Source: Pholiota molesta (taxonomy: Eukaryota; Basidiomycota; Agaricomycetes; Agaricales; Strophariaceae). Taken from it: 64,000 nucleotides of DNA. Where the stretch lies: positions 124,001 to 188,000 of the forward strand of contig JACGCK010000078.1 of NCBI GenBank assembly GCA_014925825.1. The letters are read 5' to 3'. The position numbers and the translations under genes are program-made. Under the pieces are notes generated by a model, which saw only the letters and a program-made list of their open reading frames with translations, was not told the DNA's origin and ran no database searches. This document shows, piece after piece, positions 48,954-59,295 of the stretch; position 1 is the stretch's first letter; each line of letters opens with the position of its first letter.

Positions 48954-50155
48954 ATGACTACTCCTTGCGTCGAGGCATGGCTGGTTGGCCCGCGCAGCAC
49001 CAACTTCTACACGCAACATACAGCCCGCAACGAAACCCATCGCTGTCCTCGTCTTCGTTCATGGCGCCGCGGAGCATAGCGGTCGGTAACCGACATGCAT
49101 ACCGCATTGAGCACAGAACATGGTATTGCTGTCTTCGCATACGATCAGCGTGGCTTCGGAAGGACTGCCTTGGATGTCCCAACCGCACTGAGGGCTCTGC
49201 GTATGGCAAAACGAATTGGGGCGACGAAATGGACGACCTCGACTGGGCGTGAGGACGGCGCATGGCGAATTCCCTGATGCACCTGTATTTCTCATGGGCA
49301 CTCGATGGTATTTCACCTCCATTCTTCCTCGAGTTTTCAGTATTAGTGAACTCACATGATTCATCAGGGTGGCGGAATAGTTCTCGGCTACTTGGCTCGC
49401 TCAAATCGTCCACCGATGCAGAGTCATTGATTTCTGGCGTCGTCGCGGCAGCCCATGCGTAAAGCTCACCAAGGACCCCCCAAAGCCGTCATGTGGATCG
49501 CGCACCAAATACTGGCGTCTTAATCCATACCTGATGTACCCTGTTCGAAACAACCCGAACGTGCGAATATGTGCTATGTATTTCGACTGCTGCTGACTAT
49601 TCTCCTAGGATCTATCCGGAACAAGGAGACCAACGCAAGTCATGAAACTGATCCTTTATACGCACACCTGGAAGCCTTCGCAGTCTCGATGACATGATCA
49701 CGCAGGTGAAAGACCTTCATTCACTTCTTTGAGCATCATGTCATTTAAGTTTTCGCACAGGGAGGCAAACTACTCACCGACAACTACGTATATTGGCCTG
49801 TAGACACACCGGTACGCCTGACATTGCCATTACAAGGCGACCGCACACTCATTCTTCGCCTTTCTAGGTTCTTTCTTACATGGAACGGTCGACCAGGTGA
49901 CTTCAGTACTGCGAGTACGTGCTTCGCCGAGCTGACATCGAGTGTAAGGTAACTTCGCCTGTGGCTGCCCAAGCGCTCTACGAAAGCTCCCCGCCAATCA
50001 CAAACATATGATTCTATACCCTGTAAGTGCTCTCTATCAGCGCAATTTCAAATTTGAGCTAAACATTAAATCGGAACCAGGACGCCCGTCACGAGCTTCA
50101 CATGAGCCAGAGGGCGTGCGGGAGAAGTCGTTGCGCGATATCGTTGCTTTCATGA
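48954..50155 (+). pseudogene. Monoacylglycerol lipase / alpha-beta hydrolase, frameshifted
   Basis: Starts MTTPCVEAWLVGPRSTNFYT. In other frames follow VLVFVHGAAEHSGR (oxyanion region), IAVFAYDQRGFGRTALD, AYGKTNWGDEMDDLDWA, GGGIVLGYLARSNRPP, PPKAVMWIAHQILAS, GKLLTDNYVYWPVDTP and GTVDQVTS. The end is marked by EPEGVREKSLRDIVAFMNA near 50110-50155. The nucleophile region GHSMGG is damaged (LMGTRW) and blocks lie in all three frames with stops between. The living family hydrolyses monoacylglycerols. Confidence 0.85.
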
Positions 50156-50159
50156 ATGC

Positions 50160-50885
50160 GCCTAATGCCAGTAGTATTTCGGTTCAGCGTTCATTGTATA
50201 TTTTTTTAAATTGTGGTTACGAGGATAAGGTTCTGGACTACTTCGTGTTTGAAGCATTGCTTGTTACGTGGGAGGCATGTGGTAGCATAGTTAACCCAAG
50301 CACTGGATTGCATTTAGGTTTGAGGGCGCTATATTTATGTGGGACACTTCACTTTAAGCTTCCATAGCAGTTTTGCTGCGGCTGAGTAAGTTACTGGAAG
50401 TATATGTGCGTTTTCTATATGACATGCCCTTTCCATGTATCGCGAATAATCACCTGCAGACTCATATATACATCAACGTATCTAACGGAAGGCCAGAAGT
50501 TGATGTGATTTACTCTTTGTGGGCGATGTCCGTCTTGTACAACGCTGAGCGCATGAACGTTGAGCGCTGTTGGTGACCCTCACTTTAGCGCCCTTTGTGA
50601 TGCCGATCCAGCAGAGCGCCGCTGTATGCTCGTTGGGAAACCCGAAAGTCGAATCCAAGATCCCCGTAAATCCGACCGGCGGATGCAACATGCAACATTT
50701 CACGACGGTGACTGGAGGTCATCAAGTATAGTCAAATTTACAATAACAAGACATCAAGCAATTCGCACCAAAGCTAAAGTCTTCATTTCGCATCGCATTA
50801 CCGTGCCTACATATTCACATATAGTACTTAAGTTATACCAGATGTCAATTTGTAACGATTGCAGCTAAGGCATCATTCATTCGTC
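50160..50885. other. Intergenic, nothing recognised
   Basis: AT-rich sequence without consistent exons or repeats. Confidence 0.4.
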
Positions 50886-50889
50886 TAAG

Positions 50890-52237
50890 GTGAGACGGAA
50901 TGCTGACGGCTCGGCATGCCTGACGCGCGATAAATTTCGTCCACCCATTCCATTTGGTACGCAGGTTATCGCTCGCTGGCCATGCCTGTGTTCGCGATCG
51001 CGTACTTGTTGACGAATGCTTCCAGTGATAGCGATACCTAAGAAAGAAGAGATATTCATAAGCATGAAGGTCATCTACATAGGTACAGAGGAGTATCTCA
51101 CGTTGACACCATTGCTCCCGAAACCAGACTTGAAGCGATAGACTCTTTCGACATGTTGCGCTCCATGCTTGGGACGAATCGTGACTTGTTGAATACGTGC
51201 GGTACTGGAAAGTTCGAGAGTTCGACGGTGCCTCCTCAAGCTAATGGTGACGCCCGTTTCAGAGATTTGGTAGTATCCCAAACGGCCCCAGCCGGGCATG
51301 GCAAAATCAACGTATAGCTCCCCGTGACAGAGGAGGGAAACGCGAGGAGGGCATGCATAGACTTGTCAATGGTGTTGGAGCCTTCGGATGTCCGACTACG
51401 GCTGCATCCCTGATTTTGGTCGGATTGTTGCTGGTGAGGTAGCGGAGGGCAGATAGAGGATACACTATAATCCCGCAGATTGTTAGTGGTTACCGCGTGT
51501 GTGTTATTTTGAATGACTTGCTCCATGTCCATCATCACACCTCCGCCGAGCGAGTAGTCAAATCGAACATCGTCTTTGAGGAAGAAAGGCGGATAAGACA
51601 CTCGCACCGCAAATTCGGCTTTAATATTCTTAACTTTCCCGAGTTCGCCACTGTTAATGATTTCCTTGAGACGTTGGACGGCAGGGTGAAAGCTGCGGAA
51701 GCATGTATAAGAGCCCTACACTTCCGAAATGAACTATGGACGCACAATAATGAATTGCTCGAGGAGGACTAACCCTTGCTATCCGCTAAAGCGATAATTT
51801 CCTTGCTTCCTCGGCAGTATTCGCCATTGGCTTCTCAACGAGGACGTGTTTTCCATGGTTCAGAGCACGCAAGGCCCAATGGTAATGCAGACATTCGGAA
51901 GCTGAAAATAAAGCATCAGCAGGATTCGAATTGCCACGAGAATATTCCTACGCAATGTATACACATCGACGTCAGCGTCTTCGAGCACACCTTCAAAAAT
52001 ACGTGTCAGCTGTTGGGCTCAACAATGCATGCTCTCTTACGATCATAGCAGTTTTCTCCAGAATATGTACGAGGAATTTGATGCTTTTTAGCGTATGCAG
52101 CGACCTTCACGGGATCCTGGATGCTACTGCAGAACCTCCACTCGGGGTGACTCTTAGCTGGCGTGAGTAGGGCGTCGGGTCCAATTCGCGCCGCACCGAG
52201 CATTCCAAATTTCACAGTAGTGGAGGCCTTTGGGACC
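50890..52237 (-). pseudogene. Gfo/Idh/MocA oxidoreductase, decayed
   Basis: Minus strand begins VKFGMLGAARIGPDALLTPA then AKSHPEWRF and VAAYAKKHQIPRTYSG, the Rossmann N-terminus of D-xylose 1-dehydrogenase / dihydrodiol-dehydrogenase-like proteins. Further on are FHPAVQRLKEIINSGELGKV, SYPPFFLKDDVRFDYSLGGG and VMMDMEQVI, with a C-terminal remnant near 50890-51000. The substrate-binding EKP region is present only in scraps and no ATG precedes the first block. Frame changes and stops separate the pieces. Confidence 0.75.
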
Positions 52238-52626
52238 TGGGAGGTGAGCTCATCTAGTTCGATTGTCAGTACGAACAAGGAGATCGTTCGAAGTGTTCAA
52301 GCTTACCGAAGAGAGACGTCGCAGAGTATCAAGCATTTGGGCTGAGTGGGCTGGTTGTGTTGGGGTTTACTTGCTGTATATCGTAGGATGCGCCTGGAAG
52401 ACGTGCATCCAGGTATTTGCAAACATTTATACACACCAAGCTATGTTTAGTAGCATTGACATACTCACGAGAACATGCTTTCATTTGCCCATCTTGTTGG
52501 GCCATCTTGGGAGGAAGGACGCCGTGATTGTCACACGTCCAAGCCGTGAGATCGGCGATCATCTTCGCAGCCTTGACTCCGTCAACGGTCCTACCTTTCA
52601 TGGGCTAAAAAAAGCTTCAGATTGTA

Positions 52627-53028
52627 CAGTTGCGGACAAGCAAAGACATTGACTTGATTATCTCCCCAACAAATTTTTTTAGCGACAATCTGACTTTAGA
52701 TTTGAACTCGGATGCTGACATCATTGTTCGGCCAACATTGTTGATTTTTTGTAGCCACAGCACGAAGACCTTTTTTAAAAAATTAATGGATTCGGATAGT
52801 ACTCGACGAGATCTATCCAAAAATAATTCTTCGAGAATCTAGCGAGTTTTTTCTGGTACGGGATAAAATTCCCAAAACCTCGAGATAAAAAAATCTGAGG
52901 GTGCAATTATCTTCCTTGAGCTCCAATCTATCCATTCTAACGATTTTTAGCACCAGTTAAAATTTCTATGCCCTCATAAATCACCCATCAAATGCATCAA
53001 ATTTGATGACTTTGCTTGTCCGCAACTG
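52627..53028. mobile_element. Tc1/mariner-type MITE
   Basis: Perfect 19 bp terminal inverted repeats, CAGTTGCGGACAAGCAAAG at 52627-52645 and its reverse complement at 53010-53028. Each is flanked by TA (52625-52626, 53029-53030), the target duplication of Tc1/mariner/pogo elements. 402 bp, AT-rich, no transposase frame. The intact ends suggest a fairly recent insertion. Confidence 0.92.
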
Positions 53029-53122
53029 TATTCACACCATTGGATAAAATTTATGCGGCATACCAAGACATTGTGCATGAATAATCAAAACCGGAGTAAT
53101 GGAAGCCAGAAATAATACCAGG

Positions 53123-53899
53123 TCACATCACAAAAGGAATGAACTTGTACGGAACTTTAGTATAATAGTTGTGCCAATCTTTTCCAAAAGTGTCCATCAT
53201 CAACTTATCTTCCACTTTGCCACGGTTGACTAAAGAAAGAATGGAAAAACAAACACAGGTGCACCAGTAGACGACCAACCATTTCCATGGAGTCATCATG
53301 ATGCCGCACTCGTGAATGTAGCTGTTGGGCGATAAAAGAAATGTGATCGCAGCACCCGCAAGCATCAAGAAAACTCCGGTGTAGCTCGGGTGGCGAGCAT
53401 AAGCGTAGGGTCCCGATGTGATTAACTTGTGACCCGGGATGACGGCGACTCTGTATGTGAAGAGACGGCCAAGCGTGGCATAACACCAGACCCGCAGGCC
53501 GCAGGCGATAAGCATGGTGGTGATGCCGATCATGAAGACCGTGTCCGTCCCGGCGATGGTTTTGACGTTGGCCGAGGGGTATGGGCACACCGCCTCCATG
53601 ACCTTCGAGGCGCGCGCGTTGCCCGGTCGCATCTGCAATGCTACAATGGCCAGCGCATTTGCAAGAGACAACGCTCCAATGATGACCTGGATGGCTCAGT
53701 AAGCGCGCTGGGATTAGGGAGAGATAAAGCAGAAACTTGCTCTAGAAGCAAACGCCCAGATGAGGACCATAGTCTCGAAATGCTGGCCGCGATACGCATT
53801 ATCCGGTGTAGGAGGCTGAGGAGGGCGCAATCCGATATTGTGCGAGATGCTAGCAATAACAAGTAGCGCGGCTTTAATGTATGCTAAGGATGACTCCAT
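53123..53899 (-). CDS. Protein-S-isoprenylcysteine O-methyltransferase-like (ICMT)
   Basis: Membrane methyltransferase family that caps C-terminal prenyl-cysteines of CaaX proteins in the ER. Exons 53741-53899 and 53123-53686 give 240 residues. Hydrophobic helices are AALLVIASI, ETMVLIWAFAS, VIIGALSLANALAIVALQ, MIGITTMLIACGLRVW and WLVVYWCTCVCFSILSLV. The family signature is complete: RVAVIPGHKLITSGPYAYAR, HPSYTGVFLMLAG, then VNRGKVEDKLMMDTFGKDW. The intron (53687-53740) has a GC donor, gcaagt, confirmed because it alone keeps phase 0. Basidiomycetes often carry several such genes, so this may be a paralogue rather than the STE14 orthologue. Confidence 0.9.
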
Positions 53900-55017
53900 C
53901 GCGATATGCCTTCAACTCAGCCCAATGAATGAGGTTTTTGTAGTCGCGGTAGTATCTAAGATTTTATGGCAGCTGATAGTGGAATTATCAGTCGTGGGCG
54001 TAGAACTTGTTCGCCCAAACAAGTGTGACTGTTATTTTTTGAATACCAGGTCGATTTTCCAATTAAACAAGATATACAAAGGCTGATATCGATCTTGATT
54101 ATTGCTATTTTCAATGAAGTTGGCAGGCCCAATCTTCCGAACGAACTTTCTCCACAACCACTGGGCAGATCAAAATGAATTTGGGTGCGCTAGAATTGTA
54201 TTAAAAGAGTACATAGATGTGCGCCCCATCTTAAAATACAAAAATTGATCGAGTTTTAACTGAGATAGAACATTGGGGTATTGTACCCGGTGCCAACTTC
54301 ATTGAAAATAGCAATAACTATACAGAGTTCTATCAAACTCTACTATTAGTAGTTGAGCGCTACTTCTTTCCTGCCTTCCGTGGCCCCCGCATCCACCACG
54401 CTCGGTCAGGGACATAATATTATCTGTTGAGGCTTCCCAAGAATTTTTCTGGTGAAGGTCTCATGAGGTAGCCTCGTCTCCCGGTGTGCCTCTGTTAACT
54501 TTGGGTGAGTAGATGATGAAAGTAACATGGGAACATTTTAATGATGCTTGCTGAGATGTCGGAATGATGGATCATGGAGATGAGAAGGTGTCTCATTCAC
54601 GATGTCAGCGACGTGGGTGTGTTTTTTCCCATTGCTGGTAAGTATGCTATACTTGTCCATTCTTCTCTGAACGCGCAGCCATGATTCGCTGTCCATTGTT
54701 ATCATGATCATCAGATTCATGCTGTGAAACCCCTGAAGGAGATCTGGTTGTCTGCAAACAAGCTTACCCACCTACTACACATCGAATCTGGATCTGCTGT
54801 TCGAGACACTTGAGTCTAGGATTCAGTCCTGCTGTGAGCGCGACTTCCGATGGCATGACACTGAATCAACCCTTGGAAAGGATGATAACAATAAATGCTT
54901 ACTCAAAACGTGCTTCACACGCAAGGATTGAATCGTCAAATTGGCAGTCCCAGCTATCTGTGTATACCTCAACCCTCTACGACGCATTCGATATTCACTC
55001 TTTGCGTGGATTTTACC
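53900..55017. other. Intergenic region including an element
   Basis: Separates the ICMT and P450 genes. Apart from the inverted-repeat element listed at 54099-54317 nothing is recognised; it presumably holds both promoters. Confidence 0.45.
54099..54317. mobile_element. Short inverted-repeat element
   Basis: 27 bp inverted repeats: TTATTGCTATTTTCAATGAA then GTTGGCA at 54099-54125, and the reverse complement at 54291-54317. 219 bp overall, AT-rich, non-coding. Target duplication not evident. Confidence 0.75.
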
Positions 55018-57320
55018 ATGAATTTCTCCCTTGCGATCGGAGGTGGTCTTGTACGTTTCTTCTCTCACTGCGTTAGACTTCAGCCTTGTTCACTCACTTA
55101 CTCCGCATAAACTCAGGTCACATCCATTATTCTTCATTTCAGGCCCGTACGCGGGGATTATGCCGCCGTTTTCTATCTCGCTGTGTATGCTACGTTTTCT
55201 TTGGTCGCGCCGCATATATTGGGCATTGAGGCTTCAGAGGCCATGAAGCTCGGCGTCAATTTCGCAGCAGTTTACACTGGCGCAGCCCTTTTCGCCACAG
55301 CAGCTTATAGAGTATCTCCTTTTCACCCGCTGGCTAACTATCCTGGCCCATGGCTTTGGCGAATCAGCAGCTTTCGCCTTGCTTATGTTTCGTACATGGG
55401 CAGGAGGCACCTCGTTCTCGACGAACTCCACCGCAAATATGGTCCATTCATGCGCATTGGTACGCTATTCACAAATTTTGAATCATCGTCAAATTTCTTT
55501 CTTACAGTGCCTGCGCCACAGCTCCGGATGCGCTCTCCATAAATACGCTGTTGGCCAATAAAATCTATGGGGCCCAGCTGCACATGGAGAAAGGCGACTC
55601 GTACCTGACCCCAGGGCACCCTGACGCAATTGCGTTGTTCTTCAAGCAGAAACACCGTTCTATACATACCGACCGCAAGCGTATCTGGTCTGCCGCATTT
55701 ACTGGATCTTCGTAAGTCGCGACTTCCTGCTATCGAGCACCACTGACCGCACTTCAGTACCATCCACTTTAGACCAATTCTAGAGCAACGCACTTTGGAT
55801 CTCATGAAATGCATCGAGAATCGCAAAGCGGCAAATTCCTCCCAGACGGTCGAATTGGCAGATTGTCTTTGCCATTGGGCCTACGACTTGATGGTGTGTC
55901 TTTATAATTTCTTTTCTATCAATGAATTGTGACTGAAGTGCTGCTCGCAGGGAGACATGATTTTCGGTGGATGCAATGACCTGGTATGTTTCCATCGACC
56001 CAGCGCAATCCTAAATTCATCTCATATCCGATGTTAATGATACTCATTACAGGAGTTAATGAAGCGCGGAGACCCAGAGGGCCTAGTCTATGGCGGAAAG
56101 ATTGCTACCGTCCTCCTTGATAGGTAATTTATTCATTCAGACGGATCCGGAGTGACCCGACAAACTTCTCATCCATGTACTCTGCACAGCGTCGGACAAT
56201 CGCCATGGCTCATGGATCTCATATGGCATCTACCTGCCGGGAAATCGATGGTTCGCCTCCGTGAGCGTGCTGCCGCGATGATGCGCACGCGTGTCAAAGC
56301 CGACTCAACGACGACAGTACGGGACCTCACTTCCTACTTGGTGCGTTTCTCCGCAAGTGTCGGCCATTCCATTCCATGTGCTCAAACCTTTGTGCGTGCA
56401 GTTAGAGGGAAAGATGGCATCTGGGGAGAATATCCCGCTCCGCGATCTCGAACTCGACGCGGTCGTCGCGATCCAAGGCGGTAAGTCCATTCCCTACCAC
56501 CCTACGACCTCTTTCTCAACGAATCCCAGGCTCCGACAACACATCAACCACCATGGCACTCGCCTTCTACTTCATGCTCTCCGCGCCGAAGCAGTACGGA
56601 TACTACTCCCGCCTGCGCGCGGAGCTCGACGCCGCCTTCCCCGACCCCCTCGGTGGCCTGTCGCTCGAGACGCTCGGCGCGCTCCCGTTCCTCAACGCCG
56701 TTATCAACGAAGCGCTCCGCCTCGGTTCCCCCTTTTACCTCCCGCGCGTGGTACCGCCTGGCGGGACGGAGATCGACGGCAAGTTCATCCCAGAGGACGT
56801 CCAGGTCGCGATTGCGGCGTACTCTCAGCAGACGAGCCCGGATAATTACTGGCCTGAGCCCTTGGTGCGTCGTTGGGCCATGCAGAGCGTCCATTTTTCA
56901 TGACAGAGACTGACACTCATATTGTTTGTGGTTCCAGGAATTCCGCCCTGAGCGCTGGCTTCCTGAGGGTCTTGGGCCCGGTTCCAGGACTGAGAAATCT
57001 GCGCTCTTCTCATTTTCATCAGGTCAGTATCGTTCGGATTTATGTTGCCTCTAGAGTCAACAAAACAGCGACTTATGCGTATCTATTTCTGCGCTATAAC
57101 AGGCCCTCACGTTTGCATCGCCAAGGCGTTCGCGCACCAGGAAATGCGGCACGTCGTCGCGCGCCTCGTTATGGCGTACGATATGGAGCTGCCTGCGGAT
57201 TTCGATGCGAGGCAGTACCGCGATGGCATTCTGAATATGCGTACTACGCTTCTGCTGCACGCTCTGCCGGTCATCGTGCGTCGCCGTCCATCTGTTGATT
57301 TTGGCAAGGTCCTTGGATAA
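55018..57320 (+). CDS. Cytochrome P450 monooxygenase
   Basis: Haem-thiolate monooxygenase anchored in the ER. Eleven exons (55018-55050, 55117-55459, 55522-55711, 55758-55893, 55951-55983, 56053-56123, 56190-56340, 56402-56480, 56530-56864, 56938-57022, 57103-57320) join in frame to 557 residues. N-terminal hydrophobic segments precede the proline hinge PLANYPGPWLWRIS. Then come YGPFMRIAPDALSIN, RKRIWSAAF (C-helix), the I-helix GGSDNTSTTMALAF, the K-helix ExxR in NEALRLGSP, and EFRPERWLPEG. The haem loop is FSSGPHVCIAKAFAHQEM, with Cys as the iron ligand, but the usual Arg is His and the usual Gly after Cys-x is Ala. General layout fits the large fungal families related to CYP5150 or CYP67. 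Substrate unknown. Confidence 0.93.
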
Positions 57321-58480
57321 AGTGGGACCCTGCCCGTGGGTTTCATGGATGGGTCCATCCTTGTTTTCGTTGCAGTATAATGCCTGATACAGAGCTACTT
57401 TACCCATCCTTGGACAATACTTATTCATGGTTGCGGTTTTGGCGCCAAGGCGCTTGCATTCTTTTAATTGTACTTTTATTATTGATACCCGTTGTCTGAT
57501 CGTTGCTGTCGCCCTTCGAAGCCAGTCTTCAATATGAGAGCATCCTCGTTCACTGCACCAGTCGGGATGTGCGTACCATGGTGTAGATTTTGCCAAAAGT
57601 CAAGAGGGTAGAGCAGGAAACAAAAGGGAAACTTGAACATCATAAATAGAAAAAAATGTAGTAAGAAAAAGAGCTCTTGTTTTTGTGGCCAGCGCCTCTT
57701 CCAGTTGGTTGAGTTCTCTCAAAAAAAGGTCGGTAATCACAGCATTGCAACAATCATGGCGACTGTATACACGAAGACGACACCAAAGATCTCAACTAAA
57801 ATAATCAATTGACGTATTGTTGGATTCTTGCAGAAAGGTTGTGTCAGAGACAATGGCAATTAATGAGACGATGTACGCACCTCAGAAAGGCTGGAGAGGC
57901 CCTCGATTTCTGGTTTCATAAGTTTGGCTCGCATGGGCCACATACGTGGAAAGGGGAAAAGGGGACTGACCTTGCTTTGCAATACCCTAGCTTTTGGACA
58001 CCAGGTAGGTAATGTAACATGTCGAGTAATTTATTTTTCCACTCAGTACCCTCGTCGGAGGTTGCAAGGCATTCCGGGATGGGATGAAAGCGGCACGGCT
58101 AGTTTTCCTCTGACGAAAAGCGAACAAGACCACCCTTCACGTCGACCAAGGCACAAAAACACAAAACAGCGCCGAGCAAGTCGTAATTCGCAATTCTACA
58201 GAAATGAAACAGCTTCAAAGTGAACTGTCGTTAACGATGCAAAAGTGGTGAGCAGCGTGGAGATGAATGGGTAAGAAAAAGATGCGATGATAAGTGAAAA
58301 TTGATGATCCAGAGTGTGGAAATAACATATGTAAGGTAGGCAGACAGAAAGCAATTCGAAAAAAAGAAAAAATACGACGAGCACTTGAAAACAGGACCGA
58401 AAGAATAGGCTGTCGTGGCAGGATGGGGAAGGGGGAAGGACTTGAGTAAATCAGGAAGCCACATACAAAAAAATAAGTTA
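57321..58480. other. 3' flank and intergenic DNA
   Basis: AT-rich, no supported gene. Convergent 3' ends probably fall here. Confidence 0.45.
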
Positions 58481-58489
58481 GCGAGAAAG

Positions 58490-59070
58490 GAAAGGTCCAC
58501 TGCCGCCGCGTCTAGACCAGGTGCTTTAGCTGCTCGTTCACCGACAGGTGGTTGTCCTCGTCCGGTGAGAGCCCAAGCGCAGCGTATCTTCCGGCGCCGC
58601 GCTGCCCTTCGCTGCATGGGCCGCCGCAGCGGTGGCAGCGGCAGCTGCAGCAGCAGCCGCGCCCTGCAGTGATTTCTTCTTCTTCTTGCTCAGCTTCGGT
58701 GTGTCCTTCTTCTGCAGCTTTGTGTACAAATTCGTGATGTTCTTGTCAATGGAGTCGCGGAGCTCAAGGTACTCTTGGTACCCCAGCCTGTCGCGCGCGA
58801 TGTCCACCAGCCGGGCTTTACGCGCCTTGTTAGTGGCGACGAGAGGGCAGTGGCGATCGGATCATCGAGAAGTCGGGCTGCAGTGCAAAGAGATGCAAAC
58901 ACTGACTCATCCGATTCATCGTATCTCGAATCCTGGCCTCGAGATCCGTGACATTCAGCCTCTCGCGTCTGGCAGCAGCGGCGCCGCTGCCTCCTCCATG
59001 GCATCTTCTGTCGCCTTCACGCCCTTCCATTGCGACGCACCACAGGGGCTCCGAAACACCCTTGAAATGA
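58490..59070 (-). pseudogene. Fragment of Ada3/Ngg1 (SAGA histone acetyltransferase subunit)
   Basis: Reads RLNVTDLEARIRDTM, then DDPIATAL, then VDIARDRLGYQEYLELRDSI and DKNITNLYTKLQKKD, a Lys run and an Ala run, then GLSPDEDNHLSVNEQLKHLV. These are consecutive blocks of the conserved C-terminal domain of Ada3. A frame change falls near 58580 (between the Ala-rich stretch and GLSPDE) and a TAG interrupts HLV-stop-TRRQW at about 58511-58513. Only the C-terminal portion is present, so it is a non-functional partial copy; the true gene must be elsewhere. Confidence 0.82.
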
Positions 59071-59295
59071 CCAATTTTTCGTGCCACTGCACGTACTCAG
59101 CTTACCCTCCTGCTCAGAAACAATCAACTTGTACTTTGCTCATCCGTAATGATTGCCAAATTCAGCTTCAAAAAGATTCGAAAAGTTCGAAGGCATGCAA
59201 ACTTCATTGCAAAAACCATTTCGGAACTCTCCCATTTGTGTATCTCAGCCAAAAGACTACTGCTTTGAACCAACTTTGAACGCAACATGATAACA

